Source: Thermoproteota archaeon (GTDB taxonomy: Archaea > Thermoproteota > Korarchaeia > Korarchaeales > Korarchaeaceae). From it: a stretch of DNA of 8,236 nt. Under the pieces are notes generated by a model. That model was not told where the DNA came from. It ran no database searches and worked only from the letters and a program-made list of their open reading frames with translations. The DNA lies in contig DRBY01000078.1 in the NCBI GenBank assembly GCA_011042755.1, positions 1 to 8,236 of the forward strand. The letters are read 5' to 3'. Below are positions 1 through 6,213 of the stretch, piece after piece. A program made the position numbers and the translations under genes. Numbering within the stretch: position 1 is the first letter of the stretch; each line of letters starts with the position of its first letter.

Positions 1-525
1 CCAGCCTTGGAGGCGAGGGAGGCTCTCGAAGCCCTCGCGGGGAGAGGTCCAGCCAGCCTGATAGAGAAGTCCACGAGCCTCGCAGGGCTCCTGCTAGAGC
101 TGGCTGGCGTTGTCCCCAAGGGATCGGGCCAGGAGGCCGCCAAGGATGCCCTCCGCACCGGCAGGGCCTTAGAGAAGATGAAGCAGATCATAGAGGCCCA
201 GGGCGGAGATCCAGAGGTCAAGCCCGAGGATATCCCGGTTGGAGAGTACGTGGCTGAGATCAGAGCGCCCGCAGACGGGTACGTTACTCAGGTCGACAAT
301 GCCGGCATAGTGGCCGTGGCGACCCTCGCTGGCGCTCCTACGGAGAAGGGCGCCGGCGTCCTCCTGCACGCAAAGCAGGGTTACAAAGTCAAGAAGGGCG
401 ACGTGCTCATGGAGATCCATGCAGAGAGGGAGTCAAAGCTAACGGAAGCTTATGAAGCGGCCATCAGGCTCAGGCCGATCACTGTCGAGGGGATGCTCCT
501 AAGGCGAGTGCCGGAGTATCTGTAA
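1..525 (+). CDS. deoA: AMP phosphorylase (thymidine/pyrimidine-nucleoside phosphorylase family), 3' part
   Basis: The 5' end is outside the window; the frame is open from base 1 and ends at TAA 523-525, so about 174 C-terminal codons of a protein usually near 500 residues are seen. The C-terminal pyrimidine-nucleoside phosphorylase domain is recognisable from PADGYVTQVDNAGI, then the glycine-rich turn GAPTEKGAGVLLHAKQG and KVKKGDVLMEIHAE. Family knowledge: archaeal members phosphorolyse AMP and other NMPs to a base and ribose 1,5-bisphosphate, feeding type III RuBisCO or nucleotide salvage in the cytosol. The catalytic N-terminal domains are not visible, so thymidine phosphorylase cannot be excluded from this part alone, but the archaeal context favours AMP phosphorylase. 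A diverged fragment of the same C-terminus occurs at 6071-6168. Confidence 0.88.
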   Translation, partial: PALEAREALEALAGRGPASLIEKSTSLAGLLLELAGVVPKGSGQEAAKDALRTGRALEKMKQIIEAQGGDPEVKPEDIPVGEYVAEIRAPADGYVTQVDNAGIVAVATLAGAPTEKGAGVLLHAKQGYKVKKGDVLMEIHAERESKLTEAYEAAIRLRPITVEGMLLRRVPEYL

Positions 526-561
526 TGGGCGGATTTCCCTTCGTCTTCTAGGGGATTACGG

Positions 562-569
562 TTAAAATA
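562..569 (+). promoter_or_regulatory. TATA-like box upstream of the MFS gene
   Basis: TTAAAATA stands out as an AT island in a G+C-rich gap. It lies about 70 bases before the annotated GTG start. An archaeal TATA box here would place transcription start near 590-597, just before the AGGTGA ribosome site at 609-614. The gap also holds a pyrimidine-rich tract at about 534-549, which may end the deoA transcript. Position and composition only; no mapped start. Confidence 0.4.
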
Positions 570-584
570 GCAGGGCTTCCCTGC
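570..584. repeat. Perfect 6-bp inverted repeat next to the TATA-like box
   Basis: GCAGGG-CTT-CCCTGC forms a perfect 6-bp stem with a 3-base loop, starting one base after the TATA-like box. There is no T run behind it, so it is a poor terminator. Its place between TATA box and expected transcription start would suit a repressor operator. This is inferred from position alone. Confidence 0.4.
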
Positions 585-619
585 CGGTCCAAGGCTTTCA
601 GTCGAGAGAGGTGACCGCC

Positions 620-661
620 TTGGAAATCGCGAGGTGCTGGGATCTGGAAGTGCCCGCTTGA
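620..661 (+). other. Possible 13-codon leader ORF before the MFS gene
   Basis: AGGTGA (609-614), a strong archaeal ribosome site, sits five bases before TTG 620. That TTG is not in the MFS frame; it opens MEIARCWDLEVPA and stops at TGA 659-661. The stop overlaps an in-frame TTG (658) of the MFS gene as TTGA. It could be a leader peptide coupled to the transporter, or an N-terminus separated from it by an indel. No homology was recognised. Confidence 0.3.
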
Positions 662-1842
662 GGCCTGAGCTGATTTACTATTTGGTGGAATCTCTACTGT
701 CGGCGTCTCCAGCGTTCATTGCCTCTGTCTACGTCATATTTCTCCTGGAGAGCGGCCTCGACTACAGAGGGGTCGCGCTGGTCGACGGCTTCTACGTCGT
801 AACGAGCGCCCTCCTAGACTTCCCCACCGGAGGGCTGGCTGACAAGTACGGCAGGGGTAAGATCGCATCGCTCGGCTGCCTGCTCGTTGGCATGGGCCTG
901 CTGAGCTACAGCCTCTCTAGCACCTTGCCCGAGTTCTTGTTCTCAGAGTTCCTCGCGGCGCTCGGAACGGCACTCTACAGTGGGGCGCTGCTCTCGTGGC
1001 TGGTGGACTCGCTGAGGGAAGAGGGCAGGGGTGAAGAGCTGGCCCCCGTGCTCGGTAAGGCTGGCACGATCTCGTGGCTGGGCAGCGTCGTGGCGGCATT
1101 CGTTGGTGGAGTGCTTGCGGAGGTAGATCTGCACGTTCCATTCGCTGCCGGCGCGGTTACCGCGATTGCCGCCTGCGCGGTGGCAGCCAGGTACACGAGA
1201 GGCAGAGGGGAGTCACCGTCTCCAGGCCAGAGATCCTACCTCGGCTTCCTCAAGGGTGGAGCCTCTGCACTCTTCAGCAGCAGGCCCCTGATCTGGCTCA
1301 CCGCAGCTGGAGCGCTCTCCGCCCTTGGTCACCCGTGCTTCACATTGACCTGGGCGCCTCACATGGAGAGCCTCGGCGCGACTAAGTGGATGCTGGGGGC
1401 AGCCAGCTCGGTGCTGATGGCGACGGTCGGCTTCTCACAGTACGCCGGAGGGAGGTTGGCAGCGCGCCTAGGTTACAAGAGGATAGCTGTCCTCTCAACG
1501 CTGGCGATGTCAGCCTCGTTCGCTCTGATGACTGCCGCTTACGAGCCAGCGATCTTTCTACTGGCGGCCCTGCCCTTCGAACTTGGGCTAGGCCTCAGGA
1601 CTCCGGCTGTCGGCGCCTGGATCAACGAATTCATACCGAGCGAGGAGAGAGCGACGGTCGTGAGCCTGAGGAGGACTCTACTGCTGCCTTTCAGCGCCTC
1701 TGGAATGGCGATAATGGGCTTTCTGAGCGATCTGGGAACCCCTAGACTCGCGTTTAAGTTCGGAATGGCTGCCCTAGCCTTCTCTTCTTGGGCTTACTAT
1801 GCGGTCCCTGAGCCCAAACATCCTACAGACCACGAAGATTGA
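634..1842 (+). CDS. Major facilitator superfamily (MFS) transporter
   Basis: A 402-residue integral membrane protein of usual MFS length, with many hydrophobic segments and no N-terminal signal peptide. The MFS signature between helices 2 and 3 is visible as DFPTGGLADKYGRGK (about residues 62-76). A second-half counterpart reads GGRLAARLGYKRIAV (about 272-286), and NEFIPSEERATVVSL (about 331-345) matches the conserved loop seen in drug-efflux-like MFS proteins. A charged loop near 187-203 separates the halves. The substrate cannot be read from the sequence; export of a small molecule is a family-level guess. The start is uncertain. GTG 634 lies 19 bases after the AGGTGA site, whereas TTG 658 (starting RPELIYYLVES) fits the family N-terminus and overlaps the stop of a short upstream ORF. 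Base composition resembles deoA and not the hydrogenase operon. Confidence 0.87.
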   Translation: MLGSGSARLRPELIYYLVESLLSASPAFIASVYVIFLLESGLDYRGVALVDGFYVVTSALLDFPTGGLADKYGRGKIASLGCLLVGMGLLSYSLSSTLPEFLFSEFLAALGTALYSGALLSWLVDSLREEGRGEELAPVLGKAGTISWLGSVVAAFVGGVLAEVDLHVPFAAGAVTAIAACAVAARYTRGRGESPSPGQRSYLGFLKGGASALFSSRPLIWLTAAGALSALGHPCFTLTWAPHMESLGATKWMLGAASSVLMATVGFSQYAGGRLAARLGYKRIAVLSTLAMSASFALMTAAYEPAIFLLAALPFELGLGLRTPAVGAWINEFIPSEERATVVSLRRTLLLPFSASGMAIMGFLSDLGTPRLAFKFGMAALAFSSWAYYAVPEPKHPTDHED

Positions 1843-1854
1843 AGGCCCCAAACG

Positions 1855-1895
1855 TTCCTCTTTCTTTCTGTCTGTTACTAACGGCTCTTTTTCTC
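1855..1895 (+). terminator. Pyrimidine-rich terminator region after the MFS gene
   Basis: Two T-rich tracts, 1855-1873 and 1885-1895 (CTCTTTTTCTC), lie shortly after the MFS stop, in the 83-base gap facing the converging hydrogenase operon. Archaeal intrinsic termination typically needs only such U-rich tracts. The opposite strand has no comparable T run for the operon. Confidence 0.45.
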
Positions 1896-1925
1896 AAATC
1901 CAAAAGGGATGCGGAGCTTTGGGGC

Positions 1926-3176
1926 TCACAGCTTAATTAAGTGCACGCTGCAGGAGATGCAGGGGTCAAACGCCCTAACAGTCATTTCCAGCCTCTGCGT
2001 GAGGTGCTCCTCATCGAGGGTGCCGTAGAACCTCTTCGCCTCCTCGTAGAGGCTGATCTCAACCATCGCCGCGTTCATCGCGGTTGGCGTTATTATGTTA
2101 GAGTACGTTATGTTTCCCCTCGCGTCGATCCTGTAGTGATGGACTAGAACCCCCCTGGGGGCTTCAACGTAGCCAATCCCCTCTCCTTCTCGGGCCTCCA
2201 CCGGAACGTTTTCACAGCTGAACCCTCTATCCAAGAGCTCCTTTGTTATCTCAGAGATTCTCTCTAATGCGTAGACGAGCTCGATTGCTTGGGCTAAATT
2301 GTTCAACCCTATGTAGCGCTGAGAGAACCTCTCCCCGTGTTTCTCGTAGAGCCTTCTGGCCGTCGGGGTCAATTGGTCGCCCTTCAGCACTATCCTCGAT
2401 AGAGCCCCGACCATGAAGATGCTTCCCTTGTACCGGCTCCGCTTCGCAAAGCTGTGGGGAACGACTCCCTCCTCTATGTGCTCGTAGTAGTCAAACGTCT
2501 CTCCGTCTGAGGCGATCAGCCTATCGCCATAGAGGTACCCATCCGTAGCGATGAAGTGCTCGACTCTGGAGCCGAGAGGCTCCTGAGGGGAGAACGTATC
2601 GACGGCGTTCTCGGCAAGCTCAAGTAGAGACCTGCTGTTCTGTTCTATCTCCTCAAGCTCTTCTACCGTTGGATATCTCCCAAATCCGCCAGGTTTCACG
2701 TTTATTCCGTGAATTTCCCTCCCGCCTATTATCCCCCTAACGTAGTTCCCGAACGACATCAGCGCAATGCCCTCTTTCACAAGTTCTCCGCGATCGTTCG
2801 CCAACTTCACGGCATCTGGATAGCCATACAGGTCTGGCGCCACGAGGAGGTAGAGGTGCAGTGCGTGGCTCTCTAAGAACTCACCTAGGAGGCCTAGCTC
2901 TCTTAGAAGCATTACCTCCTTCGGCACTTCGACGTCTAACGCTCTCTCGATACCGAGAACAGATGCGATCACGTGAGACAAATAGCATATGCCGCAGATC
3001 CTCGCCTCTATGTCGGGAACATCGTAATAGTGTCTCCCCACAGTCAAGAGTTCAAAGAACCGCGGGCCCTCGACGATTTTGAACATAGCTTTCTTGACCT
3101 CATCCCCCTCGACTACGATCTCTGCTTCTCCGCACCCCTCTATTCTTGTTAATTCTCCAAGCTTTATGGTCACCAT
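1926..3176 (-). CDS. hydA: Sulfhydrogenase alpha: group 3b [NiFe] hydrogenase large subunit
   Basis: Catalytic subunit of 416 residues, close to the roughly 430 of the Pyrococcus enzyme. It binds the Ni-Fe(CN)2CO centre that oxidises H2 or reduces protons (and, in known relatives, polysulfide). RIEG is at residues 11-14. The first ligand motif is RICGICYLSH, with Cys61 and Cys64, and the second is DPCISCSVH, with Cys406, Cys409 and His412. After His412 a four-residue tail, LIKL, remains. In this family a nickel-dependent endopeptidase removes such a tail during maturation; none is encoded in the window. It is the last gene of the operon, and ATG 3176 overlaps the delta stop by 7 bases. GTG 3173, the next codon, would give a GTGA overlap like the one before gamma. 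All metal ligands are intact, so the protein should be functional. Confidence 0.95.
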   Translation of the reverse strand: MVTIKLGELTRIEGCGEAEIVVEGDEVKKAMFKIVEGPRFFELLTVGRHYYDVPDIEARICGICYLSHVIASVLGIERALDVEVPKEVMLLRELGLLGEFLESHALHLYLLVAPDLYGYPDAVKLANDRGELVKEGIALMSFGNYVRGIIGGREIHGINVKPGGFGRYPTVEELEEIEQNSRSLLELAENAVDTFSPQEPLGSRVEHFIATDGYLYGDRLIASDGETFDYYEHIEEGVVPHSFAKRSRYKGSIFMVGALSRIVLKGDQLTPTARRLYEKHGERFSQRYIGLNNLAQAIELVYALERISEITKELLDRGFSCENVPVEAREGEGIGYVEAPRGVLVHHYRIDARGNITYSNIITPTAMNAAMVEISLYEEAKRFYGTLDEEHLTQRLEMTVRAFDPCISCSVHLIKL

Positions 3177-3907
3177 TTTAGCTCGCTCCCCGCGAACGTC
3201 TTGAACTTACGCCTGATGTACTCCTCGTCGTAGCCAAGGCCCTTCAGAATTTCAAACTCGCTCGCCGGGTTTGCCTCCTTTGGCAGAGGCCCCCTGCAGC
3301 CTATACACCCGACGCCGAGCTTTACGCAAACTGCGTCACAGCCCCCCAATGTTATGGGCCCCAAGCAGGGGATCTTCCGCTTGACTAGAACGCACTCGTA
3401 CTCATTGAGCTTGCATTCAATGCAGACAGGGTAATCCTTCGTTGGCGGTTCGACGCCTCTAGCTAAGTTCATGAGTACTTGGTAGATCTCGTCCTTATCG
3501 TACGGACAGCCAGGTAAGGCGTAATCAACGGTGACGTATTCTATGATGGGTTTGGAGCCCAGGACTTCAGTAGGGCCTGCATTTGACCCGTAGACTCTCT
3601 CGAACCTATCGTCAATCGGGTGCTCAATGCTCCCTTGAACGCCTCCGTGAGTCGCGCAGGTCCCTAGAGCCACTAGAAAATCGGAGTTATCCCTAGCTCT
3701 CTTCAGAATTTCCAAGTCTCTCCGAGTTGAGATGCTCCCCGCGACTAGTGCAACGTCCAGGCGATCTCGCTCTCTTATACTGGAAGCCATGTGAAATTCC
3801 TTGATCTCATAGAAGTGAAGTATGTCAAAGAATTTCTCATTAAGGAAGAGTATGTTCAGAGCACAGCCGCCGCAACCGGTGAGTTCAAAAACCCCGAGCT
3901 TGAGCAT
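3170..3907 (-). CDS. hydD: Sulfhydrogenase delta: [NiFe] hydrogenase small subunit
   Basis: Electron-transfer partner of the large subunit, 245 residues. Twelve cysteines fit three 4Fe-4S clusters. The proximal set is Cys12 and Cys15 in GCGGC, Cys84 in GTC, and Cys134 in GCP. The two further sets are Cys162/165/172/181 and Cys190/194/201/204, the latter in the run GGCDAVC...GCIGCRGP typical of group 3 small subunits. There is no Tat signal or C-terminal membrane helix, so the enzyme is cytosolic, unlike uptake hydrogenases. ATG 3907 follows the gamma TAG stop with no gap, behind a GAGGGAG ribosome site, and the 3' end overlaps alpha. This implies co-translation of the two core subunits. Confidence 0.94.
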   Translation of the reverse strand: MLKLGVFELTGCGGCALNILFLNEKFFDILHFYEIKEFHMASSIRERDRLDVALVAGSISTRRDLEILKRARDNSDFLVALGTCATHGGVQGSIEHPIDDRFERVYGSNAGPTEVLGSKPIIEYVTVDYALPGCPYDKDEIYQVLMNLARGVEPPTKDYPVCIECKLNEYECVLVKRKIPCLGPITLGGCDAVCVKLGVGCIGCRGPLPKEANPASEFEILKGLGYDEEYIRRKFKTFAGSELKW

Positions 3908-4777
3908 CTAGATCAACTCCCTCGTGGAGAGCGCCTCCCAGTAGGTGAAGACGGGCCCGTCCTTGCACACATACTTCATAGAGGTGCTCGTTCCGACTGC
4001 GCAGTGGCCACACTTCCCTACGCCGCAGCGCATCCTCCTCTCTAGGGTCATGTAGATTCTCCCTGGAGAGAGATTCTTGTCGAGGAGTTCCCTTATGACA
4101 TATCTGTACATGACTGGGGGACCGCAGATCAGCGCGTATGTGTTCTCGACATCAATTTCCAATCCTTCGAGCAGAACGGTAACCAGCCCTTTGCGAACTC
4201 TAGGGGCAAAATCTCTCTCTAAGCGCCTGCAGGCTGGGCTTTCTACTTCGTAAGCCAGCATTGCAACGCAATTCAGGCTCTCTCCACGCCTTAAGAGGTC
4301 GATTATTTCGTCCCTGAACAGAATATCCTCGTAGCCCTTCGTTCCATATAGGAGGTAAATGCGCCTGTACCTTTTGGTATCCAAGGCATACCAGAGAACC
4401 GAGCGTAGCGGCGCCATTCCCAAGCCGCCGGCCACCAAGACCAGCTCTGAGTGATCCATCTCCTCCATCGGGAAACCATTTCCGTAGGGTCCTCTGATGC
4501 CAATTACGTCACCTTCTTTGAGCTTATGCATGTAATTTGTTAGCCTTCCAACTCTTCTAATGCAAAGCTGAAAGTAACCTTTCCTTGTGGGAGATGAGCA
4601 CAGGCTCGCTGGGAACTCTCCAAAACCCCTGATGTCGACCATGACGAACTGTCCTGGCCTGTAGGTGAACTCTCTGTTGAGCTCTTCGTCGACAAATCGT
4701 AGTGTGAAGAGCTTTTCCCTCGGCGTCAGCTCCTTAACCTCGCAAATCTTGGCGTCGTAGGTCTGGTAAGGGTTCAC
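3908..4777 (-). CDS. hydG: Sulfhydrogenase gamma: FAD / NAD(P)-binding, 2Fe-2S subunit
   Basis: A 289-residue ferredoxin-NADP reductase-type subunit, related to AsrB and dihydroorotate dehydrogenase electron-transfer subunits. The order is: FAD-binding beta-barrel with RPGQFVMVDI (residues 40-49) and FPASLCSSP (55-63); NAD(P)-binding domain with VAGGLGMAPLRS (115-126) and CGPPVMY (218-224); and a C-terminal 2Fe-2S site with Cys251, Cys256, Cys259 and Cys271 (CGVGKCGHC and YVCKDGP). It passes electrons between NAD(P)H and the iron-sulfur chain; preference for NADPH is known from Pyrococcus and not shown here. It starts with GTG, overlapping the beta stop as GTGA, behind a GGGGGGTG ribosome site at 4783-4790. 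Confidence 0.93.
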   Translation of the reverse strand: MNPYQTYDAKICEVKELTPREKLFTLRFVDEELNREFTYRPGQFVMVDIRGFGEFPASLCSSPTRKGYFQLCIRRVGRLTNYMHKLKEGDVIGIRGPYGNGFPMEEMDHSELVLVAGGLGMAPLRSVLWYALDTKRYRRIYLLYGTKGYEDILFRDEIIDLLRRGESLNCVAMLAYEVESPACRRLERDFAPRVRKGLVTVLLEGLEIDVENTYALICGPPVMYRYVIRELLDKNLSPGRIYMTLERRMRCGVGKCGHCAVGTSTSMKYVCKDGPVFTYWEALSTRELI

Positions 4778-5778
4778 TCTGACACCCCCCTTATTTCATC
4801 CAACACTTTTACATGCTCTATCTTAGCTGGGCAAAATTCATCGCATCTCCCGCAACCGACGCAATTGATGCCAGAGGCAGGATCAAAGTAGTTCTTACAG
4901 TAGTAGCGGTGTCGGAACCTCTCTAAGCGAGTTGGCCTGAAATTGTATCCTCCAGCGACCAAGCCGTGGCTCTCTAGGAAGCAGGAATCGTACCTCCTCA
5001 CTCTAACAGCCTCATAAGTGCTAATCCACAGGTCGCAGACATCGTAGCATCTGCACGTGGGGCAGACGATGCTGCAGTTGCCGCATCCTAAGCAAATCTC
5101 CTCGTACTTCTTCCAGACCGGGCTGTCAAAGACCAAATCGAGGACGTCGGCCAGAGCCCCCGTACTCAGGGATCGTCTAAAAGATCTGGATCTCTTCCTC
5201 TCGAACTCTTTGAAGTGCTCTAAGTCCTCTTTGCTCACGCTCTCGAAGAGTTCTTTGCGTGCCCACACGATCTCGTGACCTTTGAAGCTCCTGACCCTCA
5301 CTAGATAGCCGTCTGGAAGCTGATGCAGGAATAGATCAAAGCCGTCCATAGCAAAATCCGTGCCCAAGCTCTTGCAGAAGCAGTATTCGTCGGGCATGCA
5401 GCTGATCCCGATTATCACGGCGCTTTCTCTCCTCTTCTTGTAGTAGGGGTCGGCAGGTTCGGCTAGATACGCTTCATCGAGAATCCGGATGCCGTGAATG
5501 TCGCACGAGTGCACACCAAAGAGGACTATCGGTTTGGCTTCAATACACTCAATCCATCTGTCGTTCTTTAGCTTCAGGAGTTCCTCCCTGGGCCTCACGA
5601 AATACTTCTTTGGCGGAAGCACAGTCCTCGTGTAGTCGAGGCTGACCTCGCTCAACGACTCTACCCTCGCAAAGGAGTATATGTTGCCCCTCTTTACCGG
5701 AGCGTGTATCTCCCCCCACTGCTTCAGGGACTCGAAGAAACTCTCAAAGTTACCTAGAGGCAGCTTCACATAGCGCAA
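4774..5778 (-). CDS. hydB: Sulfhydrogenase beta: 4Fe-4S ferredoxin-like subunit
   Basis: First gene of the operon, 334 residues, related to anaerobic sulfite reductase subunit A and to Pyrococcus HydB. Two ferredoxin-type 4Fe-4S sites are clear: CLGCGNCSIVCP with Cys229/232/235/239, and CVGCGRCDEFCP with Cys306/309/312/316. Extra cysteines at 242, 244 and 248, and HSCD (90-93) and CMPDEYCFC (127-135) upstream, are also typical of this family. It relays electrons between the delta subunit and flavoprotein gamma. The start is TTG, chosen because GGAGGTGG (5786-5793) lies seven bases before it and the family N-terminus begins there. No hydrogenase maturation genes accompany the operon in this window. 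Confidence 0.93.
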   Translation of the reverse strand: MRYVKLPLGNFESFFESLKQWGEIHAPVKRGNIYSFARVESLSEVSLDYTRTVLPPKKYFVRPREELLKLKNDRWIECIEAKPIVLFGVHSCDIHGIRILDEAYLAEPADPYYKKRRESAVIIGISCMPDEYCFCKSLGTDFAMDGFDLFLHQLPDGYLVRVRSFKGHEIVWARKELFESVSKEDLEHFKEFERKRSRSFRRSLSTGALADVLDLVFDSPVWKKYEEICLGCGNCSIVCPTCRCYDVCDLWISTYEAVRVRRYDSCFLESHGLVAGGYNFRPTRLERFRHRYYCKNYFDPASGINCVGCGRCDEFCPAKIEHVKVLDEIRGVSE

Positions 5779-5846
5779 ATATTTACCACCTCCGCTAAAG
5801 CATAAATATTCTGTAACATTGCGAAAAAGCTCCGGTGATATTTTGT
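5779..5846 (-). promoter_or_regulatory. Hydrogenase operon promoter and ribosome-binding site
   Basis: Read on the minus strand, the strong ribosome site GGAGGTGG occupies 5793-5786, seven bases before TTG. AT-rich boxes at 5846-5837 (ACAAAATATC) and at about 5810-5803 (ATATTTAT) are TATA candidates. The first would give a transcript starting near 5815 with a leader of about 37 bases that keeps the ribosome site. The second would start transcription almost at the TTG, so the first is preferred. No exact SurR-type GTTN3AAC site is present. Confidence 0.5.
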
Positions 5847-6040
5847 AGATCTCATTTCACGTCCCTCTCCGTCGCAATATTCCTTGCCATTGTCTGCTTG
5901 GCATAGAAGCGGGCCCTCAGTCTATTATGCATTTTGGCTCGGCATGAGAATTGCGTGCGTGTTCTCGAGGGACCGCGCTCGAGCCCCCCTAAAAGATCTC
6001 CTGATCTCTTGGGCCTCTCAGACTTTCATACCTCATCCTC
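5847..6040. other. Stretch without a recognisable gene
   Basis: No tRNA, repeat array or recognisable protein was seen. A plus-strand frame runs open from 5884 to TAA 6082-6084, but its last part is the antisense of the inverted deoA piece at 6041-6065, so it is not credible as a gene. Two CTCGAG hexamers (5964-5969, 5978-5983) are the only short repeat noticed. It lies between the operon promoter and the deoA scar and may be debris. Confidence 0.5.
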
Positions 6041-6065
6041 GCGTAGATCTCCATGAGCACGTCGC
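6041..6065 (-). pseudogene. 25-bp inverted piece of AMP phosphorylase (deoA)
   Basis: The reverse complement matches deoA positions 398-422 at 23 of 25 bases, with 20 consecutive identities (6046-6065 against 398-417), and would encode DVLMEI(Y)A. It lies five bases before the forward-oriented deoA fragment that begins at the equivalent of position 424. In gene order the two pieces are therefore neighbours, but this one is flipped. Confidence 0.75.
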
Positions 6066-6070
6066 ACTAG

Positions 6071-6168
6071 GAGAGGAAATCTAAGCTCACGAAGGCTTAC
6101 GAGGCAGCCACTAAGCTGAGACCCGTCACCGTCGAGAGTATACTGCTCAGGAGAATCCGGAGTACATA
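6071..6168 (+). pseudogene. Decayed second copy of the deoA 3' end
   Basis: Read in frame from 6071 this gives ERKSKLTKAYEAATKLRP, then VTVESILLRRI. It aligns without gaps to the deoA C-terminus starting at position 424 (ERESKLTEAYEAAIRLRP, ITVEGMLLRRV), with 21 of 29 residues identical. Many codon differences are synonymous, so the copy diverged under selection before it decayed; it is not a recent duplicate. After the second Arg a base is missing: in frame the end reads IRST-stop, while restoring one C gives IPEYI, matching VPEYL of deoA. No start codon, ribosome site or upstream domains are present. It is a remnant of a phosphorylase gene whose remainder is gone or replaced. Confidence 0.8.
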
Positions 6169-6213
6169 GCGGCGATGTCGATGCCCCCTAAAGGGAAGCG
6201 AGCCCCTGACCCC

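Noticed and set aside
4774..5778. Beta and gamma genes as anaerobic sulfite reductase subunits A and B
   Set aside because: The families are related, but the following genes are [NiFe] hydrogenase small and large subunits with all metal ligands, and no siroheme-binding AsrC is present.
5800..5820. Possible SurR redox-regulator site upstream of the hydrogenase operon
   Set aside because: GTTACAGAA does not match the GTTN3AAC consensus known from Thermococcales.
5884..6084. Plus-strand frame of 66 codons ending VDLHEHVALGEEI
   Set aside because: Its DLHEHVAL part is exactly the antisense of the deoA segment (the antisense frame of real deoA also reads DLHEHVAL), so it arises from the inverted remnant.
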